Below, piece after piece: positions 42,456 to 51,469 of a DNA stretch of 64,000 nt. Source of the stretch: Crocinitomicaceae bacterium (GTDB lineage: Bacteria; Bacteroidota; Bacteroidia; Flavobacteriales_D; Crocinitomicaceae). Numbering within the stretch: position 1 is the first letter of the stretch; each line of letters opens with the position of its first letter. Position numbers and translations under genes: made by a program. The notes beneath the pieces were generated by a model. The model saw only the letters and a list, made by a program, of their open reading frames with translations, was not told the DNA's origin and searched no databases. The DNA lies in NCBI GenBank assembly GCA_016708105.1, contig JADJGJ010000001.1, positions 1,364,001-1,428,000 on the forward strand, written 5' to 3'.

Positions 42456-43318
42456 GTACATCTCAACTAAAAGACATACCATTGAAAACACCTGCTGAGC
42501 TGGCTGAAGCTGAGGATAAACTGAATCGTAAAATAAAAAAAACGGTTTGGAATGCCATCAATGAATACAACATGATTGAAGATGGGGATAAAATCATGGT
42601 GTGCCTTTCAGGCGGCAAAGACAGTTATACCATGCTTGATATACTCATGCAAATTCAAAAGGCATCTGTTTTTAATTTCGAGATTGTTGCCGTTAATCTT
42701 GATCAAAAACAACCTGGTTTTCCTGAGCATGTTTTGCCTGAATACCTTAGTCGTGTTGGTGTACCTTTTCACATAGTTGAACGTGATACGTACAGCATTG
42801 TAAAAGAAAAAACACCTGAAGGAAAAACGACCTGCAGTATGTGTTCTCGCCTTAGACGCGGAACCCTGTATGAAACTGCTGAAAAACTTGGCTGCAATAA
42901 ATTAGCCCTTGGTCATCATCGTGAAGATGTGCTGGCGACATTTTTTCTGAATTTATTTTTTGCCGGAAAAATTGAAACCATGCCTGCAAAATATATCACC
43001 AATGATAATCGTTTTGTTGTGCTAAGACCCTTGGCACTGGTGAAAGAAGCTGATATTATTGAGTTGGCAGGATACCGTAAATACCCCATCATTCCTTGTA
43101 ATCTCTGCGGATCACAACCAAATCTGCAACGTGTGGTGGTAAAAAATATGCTTGAAAAATGGAATGAAACCTATCCCGGTCGCAGTGAAATAATGTTTTC
43201 TGCACTGAGTAACATTTCTCCCACCCACATGTTTGATACTGATTTATACAATTTCAAAGAATTGAAGTCAATGCTTCAGGGAGACATGAAATCAGGGCAA
43301 GAATTTGATATGCCATAA
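42452..43318 (+). CDS. ttcA: tRNA 2-thiocytidine biosynthesis protein TtcA
   Basis: 288 residues, cytoplasmic PP-loop ATPase. CLSGGKDSYTML near 50 is the PP-loop. Cysteines for the [4Fe-4S] cluster are in TCSMCSRLRRG near 128 and PCNLCGSQPNL near 215. The enzyme thiolates C32 in tRNA. Start codon overlaps the preceding stop in ATGA. The C-terminal 20 residues are typical linker with NFKELKSML. Confidence 0.92.
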   Translation: MSTSQLKDIPLKTPAELAEAEDKLNRKIKKTVWNAINEYNMIEDGDKIMVCLSGGKDSYTMLDILMQIQKASVFNFEIVAVNLDQKQPGFPEHVLPEYLSRVGVPFHIVERDTYSIVKEKTPEGKTTCSMCSRLRRGTLYETAEKLGCNKLALGHHREDVLATFFLNLFFAGKIETMPAKYITNDNRFVVLRPLALVKEADIIELAGYRKYPIIPCNLCGSQPNLQRVVVKNMLEKWNETYPGRSEIMFSALSNISPTHMFDTDLYNFKELKSMLQGDMKSGQEFDMP

Positions 43319-43414
43319 ACACGTCTTTGTCTCTTTAAATCAATCATCTGTATTTATTCTTACCTGATTTGCCTAAATCATTAGCCCAAGAGGAGGTTTT
43401 CCAATTATTCAATC

Positions 43415-43422
43415 TAACTTTG
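43415..43422 (+). promoter_or_regulatory. Candidate -7 element TAACTTTG upstream of the potassium system
   Basis: TAACTTTG in the 265-bp gap, about 160 bases before the trkH-like start. A long leader would follow; no other element is convincing. Confidence 0.4.
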
Positions 43423-43583
43423 AGTCGGTTAATTGCAAAAACTTCTCACAATCATGATTCAATATTGCGTTTACCCGGCTGTTTTATTTCAAGGTAAAGA
43501 TGATTACCAATACAAATGAAAACCGGCATGAAGATATTTTCTGAAAAAAAGCAAACGCAACTCATTTTGACTCGTATAAAGCC

Positions 43584-45320
43584 ATGATGCAGATTATTCT
43601 TAAAAAGGTTCCATTCTGGGTTAGCTTTCTCGCACTCTCATGTGTGATATATGATTTAGGCTTTAATCAGACGGAGCAAATGACCTTTGTATTGCGCGTT
43701 GTTTACGGGGTGAACTTTGGTTTGGCTATTTTTGGTTTGGCTATTCTTTATTTTCCCAAAGAAACTCGTCCTCCCTTCAAAGCATGGGTGTTTGATGGGA
43801 TCTATCTTTTTTTCGTGATTTTTGGATTACGCTTAGCTTTTGGGTATCAAATTCCTTTTTTTCAACACCCTAATACGTGGACTTACCTCACGGCAATTTT
43901 TGTTTTTGTGCGCGAATTTTCTGCTTTGAAAATTAATTTCAGCAGACAAGTATTAAATCCTGCTCAACTTTTTGTAGCCAGCTTTGCTCTTATCATTATT
44001 GCAGGCATGCTCATGCTTATGTTGCCTAATGCAACGTATACCGGTATTCAACCCATTGATGCATTATTTACCAGCACCAGTGCAGTATGTGTAACCGGAC
44101 TTGCAGTAGTTGATACCGGAACATACTTTACTACGTTTGGGCAAATAGTAATTATTTGTTTAATTCAAATTGGTGGTATTGGCATCATGACTTTTACCAG
44201 TTATTTCAGCTATTTTTTCAGAGGCGGCGCATCGTATGAAAATCAATTGATGTTGCGTGAAATGACAAACTCTGAGAAAATTGCCGAAGTATTTGGTACT
44301 TTGAAAAAAATTATTTTGCTAACCCTGATAATTGAACTTATTGGTGCTGCATTTATTTATTCATCGCTTGATCCCTTGATGTTTCCAAATTTTCTGGATC
44401 GTGCTTATTTCTCAGGTTTTCACGCGGTATCAGCTTTTTGTAATGCCGGATTCTCAACCTTATCCTACGGATTTTATGATGTTGGTTTCAGATTTAATTA
44501 TCTGATTCAACTCTACGTTGCCTTTTTGATTATCATGGGGGGTATTGGATTTCCAATTCTTTTCAACTTCTTATCTTATTTTAATCACTTGGTCATTAAT
44601 ACTATTAAATCGTTGGGTAAACACAGCCATTATATTTACAAACCTTGGATCATTAATATCAATACACGCATTGTGGTTGTTACAACCGGTGTTTTGTTAG
44701 TTTTTGGAACAGGGATGTTTTATTGGCTTGAATACTATAATACCTTGTCTGAGCACAGCGAATTTGGAAAAATAGTGGTTGCCTTTTTTAATTCGGTTAC
44801 CCCACGTACCGCAGGTTTCAATAATGTTGACATGACAGCCTTGCTGGTGCCAACCTCACTGGTTGTTATTTTTTTAATGTGGGTTGGTGCATCTCCGGGT
44901 GGTACCGGTGGTGGTGTGAAGACAAGTACATTGGCTGTTGCTACGCTAAATTTTTTCAGCTTAGCCAGAGGTAAAGACAGAGTTGAAATATACAAACGTG
45001 AAATATCTAATGGAACTCTAAAACGTGCTTCTGCAACCATAGCACTTTCATTGGTGGTAATTGGCATGGCAGTTTTTTTTATTATGTTTTTAGAACCGGG
45101 AAGAGAAATTAGAGCGGTTGCATTTGAATGCTTTTCTGCTTATACCACAACGGGTCTCAGTTTGGGAATTACGGCTGATTTAAGTTCTGGCAGCAAATCA
45201 ATTCTTATTGCCTGTATGTTTGTGGGTAGGGTGAGCATGCTTTCTTTGATGATTGCGTTTTTACGACAAGTGAAAAATTTAAAATACAGGTATCCTTCAG
45301 AAGAAATTTCAATTAACTAA
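43584..45320 (+). CDS. TrkH/KtrB-family potassium transporter
   Basis: 578 residues, inner membrane. An N-terminal three-helix extension (about 1-125) precedes the four membrane-pore-membrane repeats. The four filter loops are visible: TSAVCVTGLAVVD near 165, FCNAGFSTL near 285, RTAGFNNVD near 405 and YTTTGLSLG near 525, each with the selectivity Gly. GGTGGGVKTSTL near 443 is a conserved KtrB/TrkH segment. Takes up K+ with the RCK partner encoded 64 bp downstream. The start could be either of two adjacent ATGs (43584, 43587). Confidence 0.92.
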   Translation: MMQIILKKVPFWVSFLALSCVIYDLGFNQTEQMTFVLRVVYGVNFGLAIFGLAILYFPKETRPPFKAWVFDGIYLFFVIFGLRLAFGYQIPFFQHPNTWTYLTAIFVFVREFSALKINFSRQVLNPAQLFVASFALIIIAGMLMLMLPNATYTGIQPIDALFTSTSAVCVTGLAVVDTGTYFTTFGQIVIICLIQIGGIGIMTFTSYFSYFFRGGASYENQLMLREMTNSEKIAEVFGTLKKIILLTLIIELIGAAFIYSSLDPLMFPNFLDRAYFSGFHAVSAFCNAGFSTLSYGFYDVGFRFNYLIQLYVAFLIIMGGIGFPILFNFLSYFNHLVINTIKSLGKHSHYIYKPWIININTRIVVVTTGVLLVFGTGMFYWLEYYNTLSEHSEFGKIVVAFFNSVTPRTAGFNNVDMTALLVPTSLVVIFLMWVGASPGGTGGGVKTSTLAVATLNFFSLARGKDRVEIYKREISNGTLKRASATIALSLVVIGMAVFFIMFLEPGREIRAVAFECFSAYTTTGLSLGITADLSSGSKSILIACMFVGRVSMLSLMIAFLRQVKNLKYRYPSEEISIN

Positions 45321-45384
45321 AGAGGTATTAACGAGTTTAACCGCAGTAAGTCACTAACTGCAAATTGATTTAAAAAAAGAGAAT

Positions 45385-46071
45385 ATGAAATACATTATCA
45401 TCGGTCTTGGAAACTTCGGTTCATCACTGGCAGAGCGTCTGACCAAAAAGGGGCACGAGGTGATTGGTGTAGACAACAAAATGGACAAAGTTGAATTGCT
45501 GAAAGAGCGCATCACCCATACCATTTGTCTTGATTGTACTGACGGACAAGCGGTGTCCCATTTGCCACTCGGAGACACGGATATAGTTTTTGTTGCCATT
45601 GGTGAAAATGAAGGGGCTAATATCATGGCTACCGCATTGATGAAACAACTCAAGGTGAAAAGGCTTATCAGTCGTGCAATTAATAATCTTCATCAAACTG
45701 TACTTGAAGCCATGGGTGTTGATGAGATTGTTCACCCTGAAGAAGAAACTGCTGAACGCTGGGCAAAAAAATTAAACATGCGCGGCGTAGTGGATTCATT
45801 TGAGCTGACTACTAATTACAATATCATTGAAGCTACTTCGCCCAAAGCTTTTGTTGGTAAAACAATTCAAGAGATATCTTTCAGAAAAAATTATAATATC
45901 GTATTGCTTACTATCATTAAAATGGTTGAGCAGAAAAGTATTTTTGGTATCAGCAAAAAAGAACAACAAGTGCAAGGTGTTGTTAGTACAAGAACGGTAG
46001 TGGAAGATGGAGACATCTTAGTAATGTACGGAAATATCAAAGATATTCAAACCGTACTCAAAGAGGAATAA
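45385..46071 (+). CDS. TrkA/KtrA-family potassium uptake regulator (RCK protein)
   Basis: 228 residues, cytoplasmic ring-forming regulator. GLGNFGSSLAERL near 7-19 is the Rossmann nucleotide motif (NAD/ATP/ADP), EVIGVDNKMDKV follows, and the RCK_C domain occupies about 140-225 (AFVGKTIQEISFRK, VEDGDILVMYGNI). It gates the adjacent TrkH/KtrB channel by nucleotide binding. One RCK_N/RCK_C unit is present, as in KtrA, not the doubled TrkA. Confidence 0.92.
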   Translation: MKYIIIGLGNFGSSLAERLTKKGHEVIGVDNKMDKVELLKERITHTICLDCTDGQAVSHLPLGDTDIVFVAIGENEGANIMATALMKQLKVKRLISRAINNLHQTVLEAMGVDEIVHPEEETAERWAKKLNMRGVVDSFELTTNYNIIEATSPKAFVGKTIQEISFRKNYNIVLLTIIKMVEQKSIFGISKKEQQVQGVVSTRTVVEDGDILVMYGNIKDIQTVLKEE

Positions 46072-46115
46072 TGCATGAAGGCACAGTTTTTGTGTTAGGT
46101 AATAAAACAAATTGT

Positions 46116-46730
46116 ATGAAATCAGGTCTACTTATTTTGGTTGTTTTATTTTCAGCTTTTTCATTTGCTCAAGATAAAGTTATTCTTCGCGATGATTTCA
46201 ATAATAATTCTAATCACTGGCAAGAGTTTTCAGATGGTAAGGCTGACATCAAAGTTGATACCAAACGGCGCATGTATCAAATAGATCATAAGCTGAAACA
46301 TACCGGTGATGCTTGTACTGCGTGGACAGAGGTTAACCTGGATGAAAAGCGGAATTTCAGAATCACAGCTCAGTTATATAAAGAAAAAGGCGTAAAAAAT
46401 TATGGTTATGGATTGTTGTGGGGCGGCACTCAGGATAATTATTATTCGTTTTTAATTTCACCGGCCGGATTTTATTGCGTTGGAAAAGTTGTCAACGGAA
46501 AATGGAATGACATTACACCTGATTGGCAAGAAACGGAAACTGTTTCATGTGGTAACCATGCGTATAACAAATTAACAGTGTCAAAAATTGGTGACACCTA
46601 TCATTTTGAAATCAATGATCTCAAAGTAGCCACAATGAAAATTGGCGCTTTTTTTGGGAATAAACTTGGATTCAATGTGAACGATAAACAAAAGATTATG
46701 GTGGATTGGATTGTAGTAGAATACATTTGA
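46116..46730 (+). CDS. Secreted jelly-roll (LamG/DUF1080-like) protein
   Basis: 204 residues from ATG 46116 (MKSGLLILVVLFSAFSFAQ, signal peptide). The mature part is a concanavalin-like beta sandwich: VILRDDFNNNSNHWQEFSDG, YGYGLLWGGTQDNYYSFLIS, ending in VDWIVVEYI. Such domains occur in sugar-binding and keto-disaccharide hydrolase families; binding a carbohydrate is plausible but no catalytic residues are recognised. No sorting domain, so probably periplasmic. An earlier in-frame ATG at 46071 lacks the signal and overlaps trkA. Confidence 0.65.
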   Translation: MKSGLLILVVLFSAFSFAQDKVILRDDFNNNSNHWQEFSDGKADIKVDTKRRMYQIDHKLKHTGDACTAWTEVNLDEKRNFRITAQLYKEKGVKNYGYGLLWGGTQDNYYSFLISPAGFYCVGKVVNGKWNDITPDWQETETVSCGNHAYNKLTVSKIGDTYHFEINDLKVATMKIGAFFGNKLGFNVNDKQKIMVDWIVVEYI

Positions 46731-46766
46731 TCATCTTTCTTTTTTATAAAAATATTCATCATGAAG

Positions 46767-46789
46767 AAGCCTGTTTACGGGCTTTTTTA
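46767..46789 (+). terminator. Intrinsic terminator
   Basis: AAGCCTG, TTTA loop, CGGGCTT, T-run; one G-T pair. Downstream of the jelly-roll gene. Confidence 0.75.
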
Positions 46790-46874
46790 TTTTTTTCTGG
46801 AAAATTTTCAATTCTCGGACAACCCTTTGTTTTTTACATTGTAATTAGAGCAGAAAACGTTAAAAAAATATGTT

Positions 46875-47822
46875 ATGAAAAATCTGCTTTTAAATTCAAT
46901 GCTCGCATTCAGTATTCTGATGGTATCATGTAAAAAAGATGAAGTACCAGAGCCAGATCCTCAACCAACCAGTAATTTGAGTTCGTTGTTTAATGATAAT
47001 TTTAGTGATGCAAAACAATCGTTCACAATCAATGCCGGAGTATATAATGAGATAACCGGTGTTAACGGGGTGAAAATTGGTGTGCCTGCAAACTCATTTG
47101 TCACCGCTTCAGGAAGTCCGGTAACAGGTAGCATCACCATTTCATTAGTTGAAATTTTAGATCAATCTAATATGATTCTAATGGATATGCCTACCACATC
47201 AGGCACTAATGTGCTGGTATCAGGCGGACAGTTAAATGTGAATGCATCACAAAGCGGCAGTACAATTTATTTAGCTGACAATGCTTCTATTTCAGTAATG
47301 GTACCAACAGATGCATATGATTCAAATATGCAATTGTTTGATGGCGTTGTAGATTCAAATGGAGATGTTGACTGGATTTTGAGTACAGATGATTCATCAG
47401 GTATGGCTGATTCAGTAATTTTTGTTCCGGACTCATCAGGTGGAATTTATGGCGCCTTTTATTATTTTGAATGGAGTGATTCAAGTTTGGGTTGGATCAA
47501 CTGTGATTACTTCTACAACAATCCCGATGGAACAACCAGTATAACTATTGACCTTGCAGCAGATTATAATCAAACTAACACCGCAGTATATTTACACTTC
47601 TCATCTATTAATTCAATAAGCGGAGTTTATTATAATGGCGCAGATTTTATTGCATTAGGTTCACCAATCAATGAAGCAGTAACCATTGTATGTATCTCTG
47701 AAATCAGCGGACAATATTACTCAGCTTTTGTGCCGGTTACCATCACAAGTGGTTTGGTTGTGCCGGTAACCATGAACGCAACTACGCTCGCTGACATTGA
47801 AACAGCAATCAATAATTTGTAG
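46875..47822 (+). CDS. Lipoprotein of unknown function, 315 residues
   Basis: Lipobox LMVSC at about residue 19 (MKNLLLNSMLAFSILMVSCK), followed by a Pro/acid linker and a long beta-rich domain. Residues about 50-150 (FTINAGVYNEITGVNGVKIG, VPANSFVTASGSPVTGSITI, LVEILDQSNMILMD) have the look of the carboxypeptidase-like/ZU5-like beta domain seen in Bacteroidota lipoproteins. The rest is unassigned. Monocistronic with terminators on both sides. Confidence 0.65.
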   Translation: MKNLLLNSMLAFSILMVSCKKDEVPEPDPQPTSNLSSLFNDNFSDAKQSFTINAGVYNEITGVNGVKIGVPANSFVTASGSPVTGSITISLVEILDQSNMILMDMPTTSGTNVLVSGGQLNVNASQSGSTIYLADNASISVMVPTDAYDSNMQLFDGVVDSNGDVDWILSTDDSSGMADSVIFVPDSSGGIYGAFYYFEWSDSSLGWINCDYFYNNPDGTTSITIDLAADYNQTNTAVYLHFSSINSISGVYYNGADFIALGSPINEAVTIVCISEISGQYYSAFVPVTITSGLVVPVTMNATTLADIETAINNL

Positions 47823-47846
47823 AAAATAATTCGGGTTAATACACTG

Positions 47847-47888
47847 AGGTCGGGTACGTGAATGCGTATCCGACCTTTTGTTTTTTTT
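47847..47888 (+). terminator. Intrinsic terminator of the lipoprotein gene
   Basis: AGGTCGGGTACG, six-base loop, CGTATCCGACCT, then a T-rich tract. A 12-bp stem with one G-T pair. Confidence 0.85.
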
Positions 47889-47948
47889 GTACCTGTGGTT
47901 GAAGTATAATACGAATTAATAGTATCTTTCAAAAAATTTTTAGAAGAC

Positions 47949-49430
47949 ATGGAAGAATATACATTAGAACGAATTCAGGGTTTTCAAGGGAAATATCCAA
48001 AACAAATATGGTATCTGTTCTTAACAGAAATGTGGGAACGATTCTCTTTTTACGGTATGCGAGGTATGCTGGTGGTCTTCATGGTGACACAAATGATGAC
48101 ACCCGAAGCCGAAGCAAACTTGAAGTATGGCGCCATTCAGGCCTTTGTTTATGCGTTCACATTTATTGGTGGTGTATTTGCTGATAAAATTTTAGGCTTT
48201 AAGAAATCTCTTTTCTGGGGAGGACTCTTAATGATTGTTGGTTCTTTCATTCTTGCTTTTTCTCCAAAAGATTTATTTTTTGTAGGTATCAGTTTCACCA
48301 TTATTGGTACCGGGTTTTTTAAACCAAATATTTCAACCATGGTTGGTGCGCTTTATAAAGAAGGTGATGTGAGACGTGATGCAGGGTTTGGTCTATTTTA
48401 CATGGGTATTAACTTAGGTGCCTTGCTTGGTGGAATTTTGTGCGTTTATATTGGTAAATATCATTCATGGAATATCGCTTTTTCTTTAGCCGGTATAGTG
48501 ATGGCAATAGGTCTGATTACTTTTGTATTTACTAAAAAATCAATGGGCCCTATCGGAGACTCTCCCTTACTTGCACTTCCTGAATCTACTCGTAAAGTAA
48601 GAGAAATCATCGTGTATATAGGCTCTTTGCTTTGCATTCCGGCTATTATTATCATGGTTAAGAACACTGCATATACAGATATATTCATGTATACCATTGG
48701 ACCACTGACGTTGATTTATCTGTTTTATGAAATGAGAAAATTCACTATTGTTGAGAATAAGAGACTTATAGCTGCTTTGGTGTTTATCTTTTTCTCTATT
48801 GTTTTCTGGGCATTTTTTGAGCAGAGTGGTGGATCATTAAGTTTGTTTGCCCTGTATAATTTGAATGATACCTTGCTTGGTATTAATGGCGTTGATCCAA
48901 ACGTGGTAAACAATTCTGTCAACTCCATTTTTGTTATTGCATTTGCCGCCCCGGTTGGTTTGTTATGGATTGCCATGGCAAATAAAAAAATGGAACCTAA
49001 TACCTTGATTAAGTTCGGACTTGGATTTATTTTTCTCGCAATTTCGTTTTACATTTTCTATGCGAATAAAAATTTTGCTGATGCCAATGGAAAATCTTCA
49101 TTAGATATTTTTACGCTGGCTTATCTCGTAATTACTATTGGTGAATTGTGTTTGTCTCCAATTGGTTTGTCAATCATGACCAAACTTGCGCCGCGTCCGC
49201 TGTGGGGTATGATGATGGGGATGTGGTTTTTAGGTAGCGCGTATGGTCAGTATGTTGCCGGCTTATTAGGTGCAGGCATGGCTTCGCCAGATGAGAATGC
49301 AACCGCAATGGACAAGCTTACAGGCTATACTGATGGTTACCTGCAATTAGCAATTTATGCATTGATTGCCGGGGTAGCTTTAATTGTTATTTCACCTTTG
49401 ATTAAAAAATTGATGGGTGGCGTAAAATAA
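47949..49430 (+). CDS. POT/PTR family oligopeptide transporter, second copy
   Basis: 493 residues. EMWERFSFYGMRG near 28 is the ExxERF motif, FYMGINLGALLGG near 152 the PTR2 signature, GFFKPNISTMVG near 115 the second. It is shorter than the gene at 10645-12270 and lacks its long hydrophilic insert; motifs are shared, but sequence between them diverges, so it is not a recent duplicate. A TATCTTTC-like element at 47923-47930 may be its promoter (last base off consensus). It imports di- and tripeptides with protons. Confidence 0.92.
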   Translation: MEEYTLERIQGFQGKYPKQIWYLFLTEMWERFSFYGMRGMLVVFMVTQMMTPEAEANLKYGAIQAFVYAFTFIGGVFADKILGFKKSLFWGGLLMIVGSFILAFSPKDLFFVGISFTIIGTGFFKPNISTMVGALYKEGDVRRDAGFGLFYMGINLGALLGGILCVYIGKYHSWNIAFSLAGIVMAIGLITFVFTKKSMGPIGDSPLLALPESTRKVREIIVYIGSLLCIPAIIIMVKNTAYTDIFMYTIGPLTLIYLFYEMRKFTIVENKRLIAALVFIFFSIVFWAFFEQSGGSLSLFALYNLNDTLLGINGVDPNVVNNSVNSIFVIAFAAPVGLLWIAMANKKMEPNTLIKFGLGFIFLAISFYIFYANKNFADANGKSSLDIFTLAYLVITIGELCLSPIGLSIMTKLAPRPLWGMMMGMWFLGSAYGQYVAGLLGAGMASPDENATAMDKLTGYTDGYLQLAIYALIAGVALIVISPLIKKLMGGVK

Positions 49431-49449
49431 ATAACGTCAGAAAAAAAAT

Positions 49450-49484
49450 AAAAAAGAGGGAAGATTTTGTCTTCCCTCTTTTTT
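49450..49484. terminator. Bidirectional terminator between convergent genes
   Basis: A-run with GAGGGAAGA, five-base loop, TCTTCCCTC with a T-run: a perfect 15-bp stem. Serves the POT gene and the convergent hydrolase. Confidence 0.9.
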
Positions 49485-49520
49485 ACAATAATATCAAACA
49501 CAATTTCAACGCTGATTATT

Positions 49521-50351
49521 TTATTGCGCAAGTCCTTCAGGCTGCGCCGGCGCATGTTTAATTTTTTCTAGAAAATCTTCCAGTGCATTCCAGTATTCTT
49601 CTCCTCCTTCTTGGGTTGGCCACAATACTCTTGCGCCATGCATTCCTTCTCCTTCAGGTGAAAATACAACTTGTGTTTCACTTCGCGGACGACCTAGAAC
49701 CAGTTCGCGTACAAAAGGCATTTCTTCTCTGGCAGCGGTGAAGAAAAATGGTTTTTCAAAGTCAACCAATTGTTTGGTTAGGTCTCCGCGTACATCCATA
49801 AAATAATTACCGGGTGAGAATGCAATCACTGCGCTTACTTTTTCATTTTCTAAAGCTTGATAAACACAAAGAGTAGATGAGTAAGATGAACCAAGAATGA
49901 TAACCGGTTTCTGATATTTAGCATAAGCCCATTCAATAGCAGCAACAATATCTTTTTCTGCATCTAAAAAATCAGTTGGTTTGTTTTGTTCAAGTGCGCG
50001 TAGCCAAGTTTCGTTTTTGTTTTCAGCTATCGGTCCTCCACAACGTTGATCTATAGCCAGGCAATTAAAACCTAATTCATTAAACCGCTCAGCAACTCCG
50101 GCATATTCATACTTGCAAAAGCCTCGCTGGTGACAAAGTATCATCAATGGAAATTCAGGATCAACTTCATATAAGTTACCACTAATCAGTAGGCTGTCTG
50201 ATGCTTCAAATTCAACTGGTACAAAAACGGCTTTGGTTATTGTGGTGCTGTCCGTTTGTTCAGGTTTGTCTTGTTGTATTTGGTTTTGGCTACATGCAGT
50301 AATCAGGGCTATACTTGATATGCTGACAAAGATTTTTTGAATTGGTTTCAT
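49521..50351 (-). CDS. Lipoprotein alpha/beta hydrolase (dienelactone hydrolase-like)
   Basis: 276 residues from ATG 50351 (MKPIQKIFVSISSIALITAC): lipobox ITAC at about 20, then an alpha/beta-hydrolase domain. ILCHQRGFCKYEYAGVAERF supplies the oxyanion region, GSSYSS near 148 is the nucleophile elbow G-x-S-x-S, and GEGMHGARV near 247 carries the catalytic His. The substrate is unknown. A longer in-frame start (50435) would add a charged N-terminus and remove the signal; rejected. A TAACTTTG element lies 16 bases upstream of the ATG. Confidence 0.75.
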   Translation of the reverse strand: MKPIQKIFVSISSIALITACSQNQIQQDKPEQTDSTTITKAVFVPVEFEASDSLLISGNLYEVDPEFPLMILCHQRGFCKYEYAGVAERFNELGFNCLAIDQRCGGPIAENKNETWLRALEQNKPTDFLDAEKDIVAAIEWAYAKYQKPVIILGSSYSSTLCVYQALENEKVSAVIAFSPGNYFMDVRGDLTKQLVDFEKPFFFTAAREEMPFVRELVLGRPRSETQVVFSPEGEGMHGARVLWPTQEGGEEYWNALEDFLEKIKHAPAQPEGLAQ

Positions 50352-50366
50352 AGCGTTCAATTTCTG

Positions 50367-50374
50367 CAAAGTTA
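50367..50374 (-). promoter_or_regulatory. -7 element TAACTTTG upstream of the hydrolase
   Basis: Minus strand TAACTTTG followed by C, 16 bases from the ATG at 50351; supports that start. Confidence 0.6.
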
Positions 50375-50584
50375 AGCGCTTGTCGTTTTGGTCTGATTTT
50401 TTTATGATTTCGTGTCGGATATTTTTAGTCAACAAATAGTGCCTCTTAATCGGTTATTACGGGTGAAGTTTGAAAATTGTGAATAACCGTGTTGATATTT
50501 CTGGTCGAATTTTACGTAATTCGCTTGCCAGAATGAGAGATTTTTAGTAATATTATGCATACATAACAATTAAACCTGCTGGCT

Positions 50585-51454
50585 ATGAAAACTACTCTTA
50601 CCATCTTACTTACAGCTGCAACCGGTCTTTTAATACAAGCTCAAACTGCAAGCATTTACGATATTCAATTCAGCCATCTTTCTTCTGGAGACTCACACTT
50701 AACAGGCAATATTGTCACCACACGAGGAATAGTAACAGGGGTTTTCACCTCCGGAGCAGAAGGTACATTTTTCATTCAAGACGGCACTGGTCCATGGCGC
50801 GGTATCTACATTCTTGACAACACCTTTGATGTTACCGTTGGTGATAGTGTAGAAGTAACCGGAAAGTTGAAAGAATATTACAGCAATACTTCAATAGATA
50901 GTTTAACCACCATGAATATTATTAGCAGTGGTAATCCATTGCCTTCACCGGTGGTTGTGAGCACTGACAGCGCTTCAATGGAGTGTTATGAAAGTGTGCT
51001 GGTGCGTGTTGATCATGCTACTTGCACTAATCCTGATCAAGGGTTTGGTCAGTTTTTAGTTAATGACGGTTCAGGTAATTGCGTAATTGATGATGGTATT
51101 TATTTGTATACTCCAAGTGCAAATTATATTTATACCATCACGGGCGTTCGTTATTTCTTGTTTGGAGAATCAAAAATTTGTCCGAGATCATCTTTTGATT
51201 TCATTACTGAAGGTGCATTAGAAATTGATGAAGAAGAAGTTACCATTGAAATATTTCCAAATCCTGCAAGTGAAATGCTCAATGTTCAAATAGCTGAAGA
51301 TGCCAGTTTTAAATTGATCAACTTGGCTGGTGAAGTAATTTTGAACGGTAAAGGGAATACACAATTGAATGTAGCTGATTATGCTCCGGGTATCTATTTC
51401 ATTACCATTCAAAATCAGGGTGTGATCACTACCGAAAAAATTGTGATCAGATAA
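50585..51454 (+). CDS. T9SS-secreted OB-fold-like protein
   Basis: 289 residues: signal peptide (MKTTLTILLTAATGLLIQAQ), then a domain (about 30-200) with TRGIVTGVFTSGAEGTFFIQ, GIYILDNTFDVTVGDSVEVT and VTGKLKEYYSNTSIDSL, the pattern of OB-fold/YhcR-like nucleic-acid-binding modules seen in secreted nucleases and DUF5689 proteins. A T9SS sorting domain from IFPNPASEMLNVQIA to IVIR ends the protein. There is no separate nuclease domain in this chain. It may bind extracellular DNA or carbohydrate (inference). Confidence 0.65.
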   Translation: MKTTLTILLTAATGLLIQAQTASIYDIQFSHLSSGDSHLTGNIVTTRGIVTGVFTSGAEGTFFIQDGTGPWRGIYILDNTFDVTVGDSVEVTGKLKEYYSNTSIDSLTTMNIISSGNPLPSPVVVSTDSASMECYESVLVRVDHATCTNPDQGFGQFLVNDGSGNCVIDDGIYLYTPSANYIYTITGVRYFLFGESKICPRSSFDFITEGALEIDEEEVTIEIFPNPASEMLNVQIAEDASFKLINLAGEVILNGKGNTQLNVADYAPGIYFITIQNQGVITTEKIVIR

Positions 51455-51469
51455 ATTTATCTCTGCACT

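Noticed and set aside
50352..50435. Longer N-terminus of the lipoprotein hydrolase
   Set aside because: It would place the lipobox internally and reads through a promoter element.
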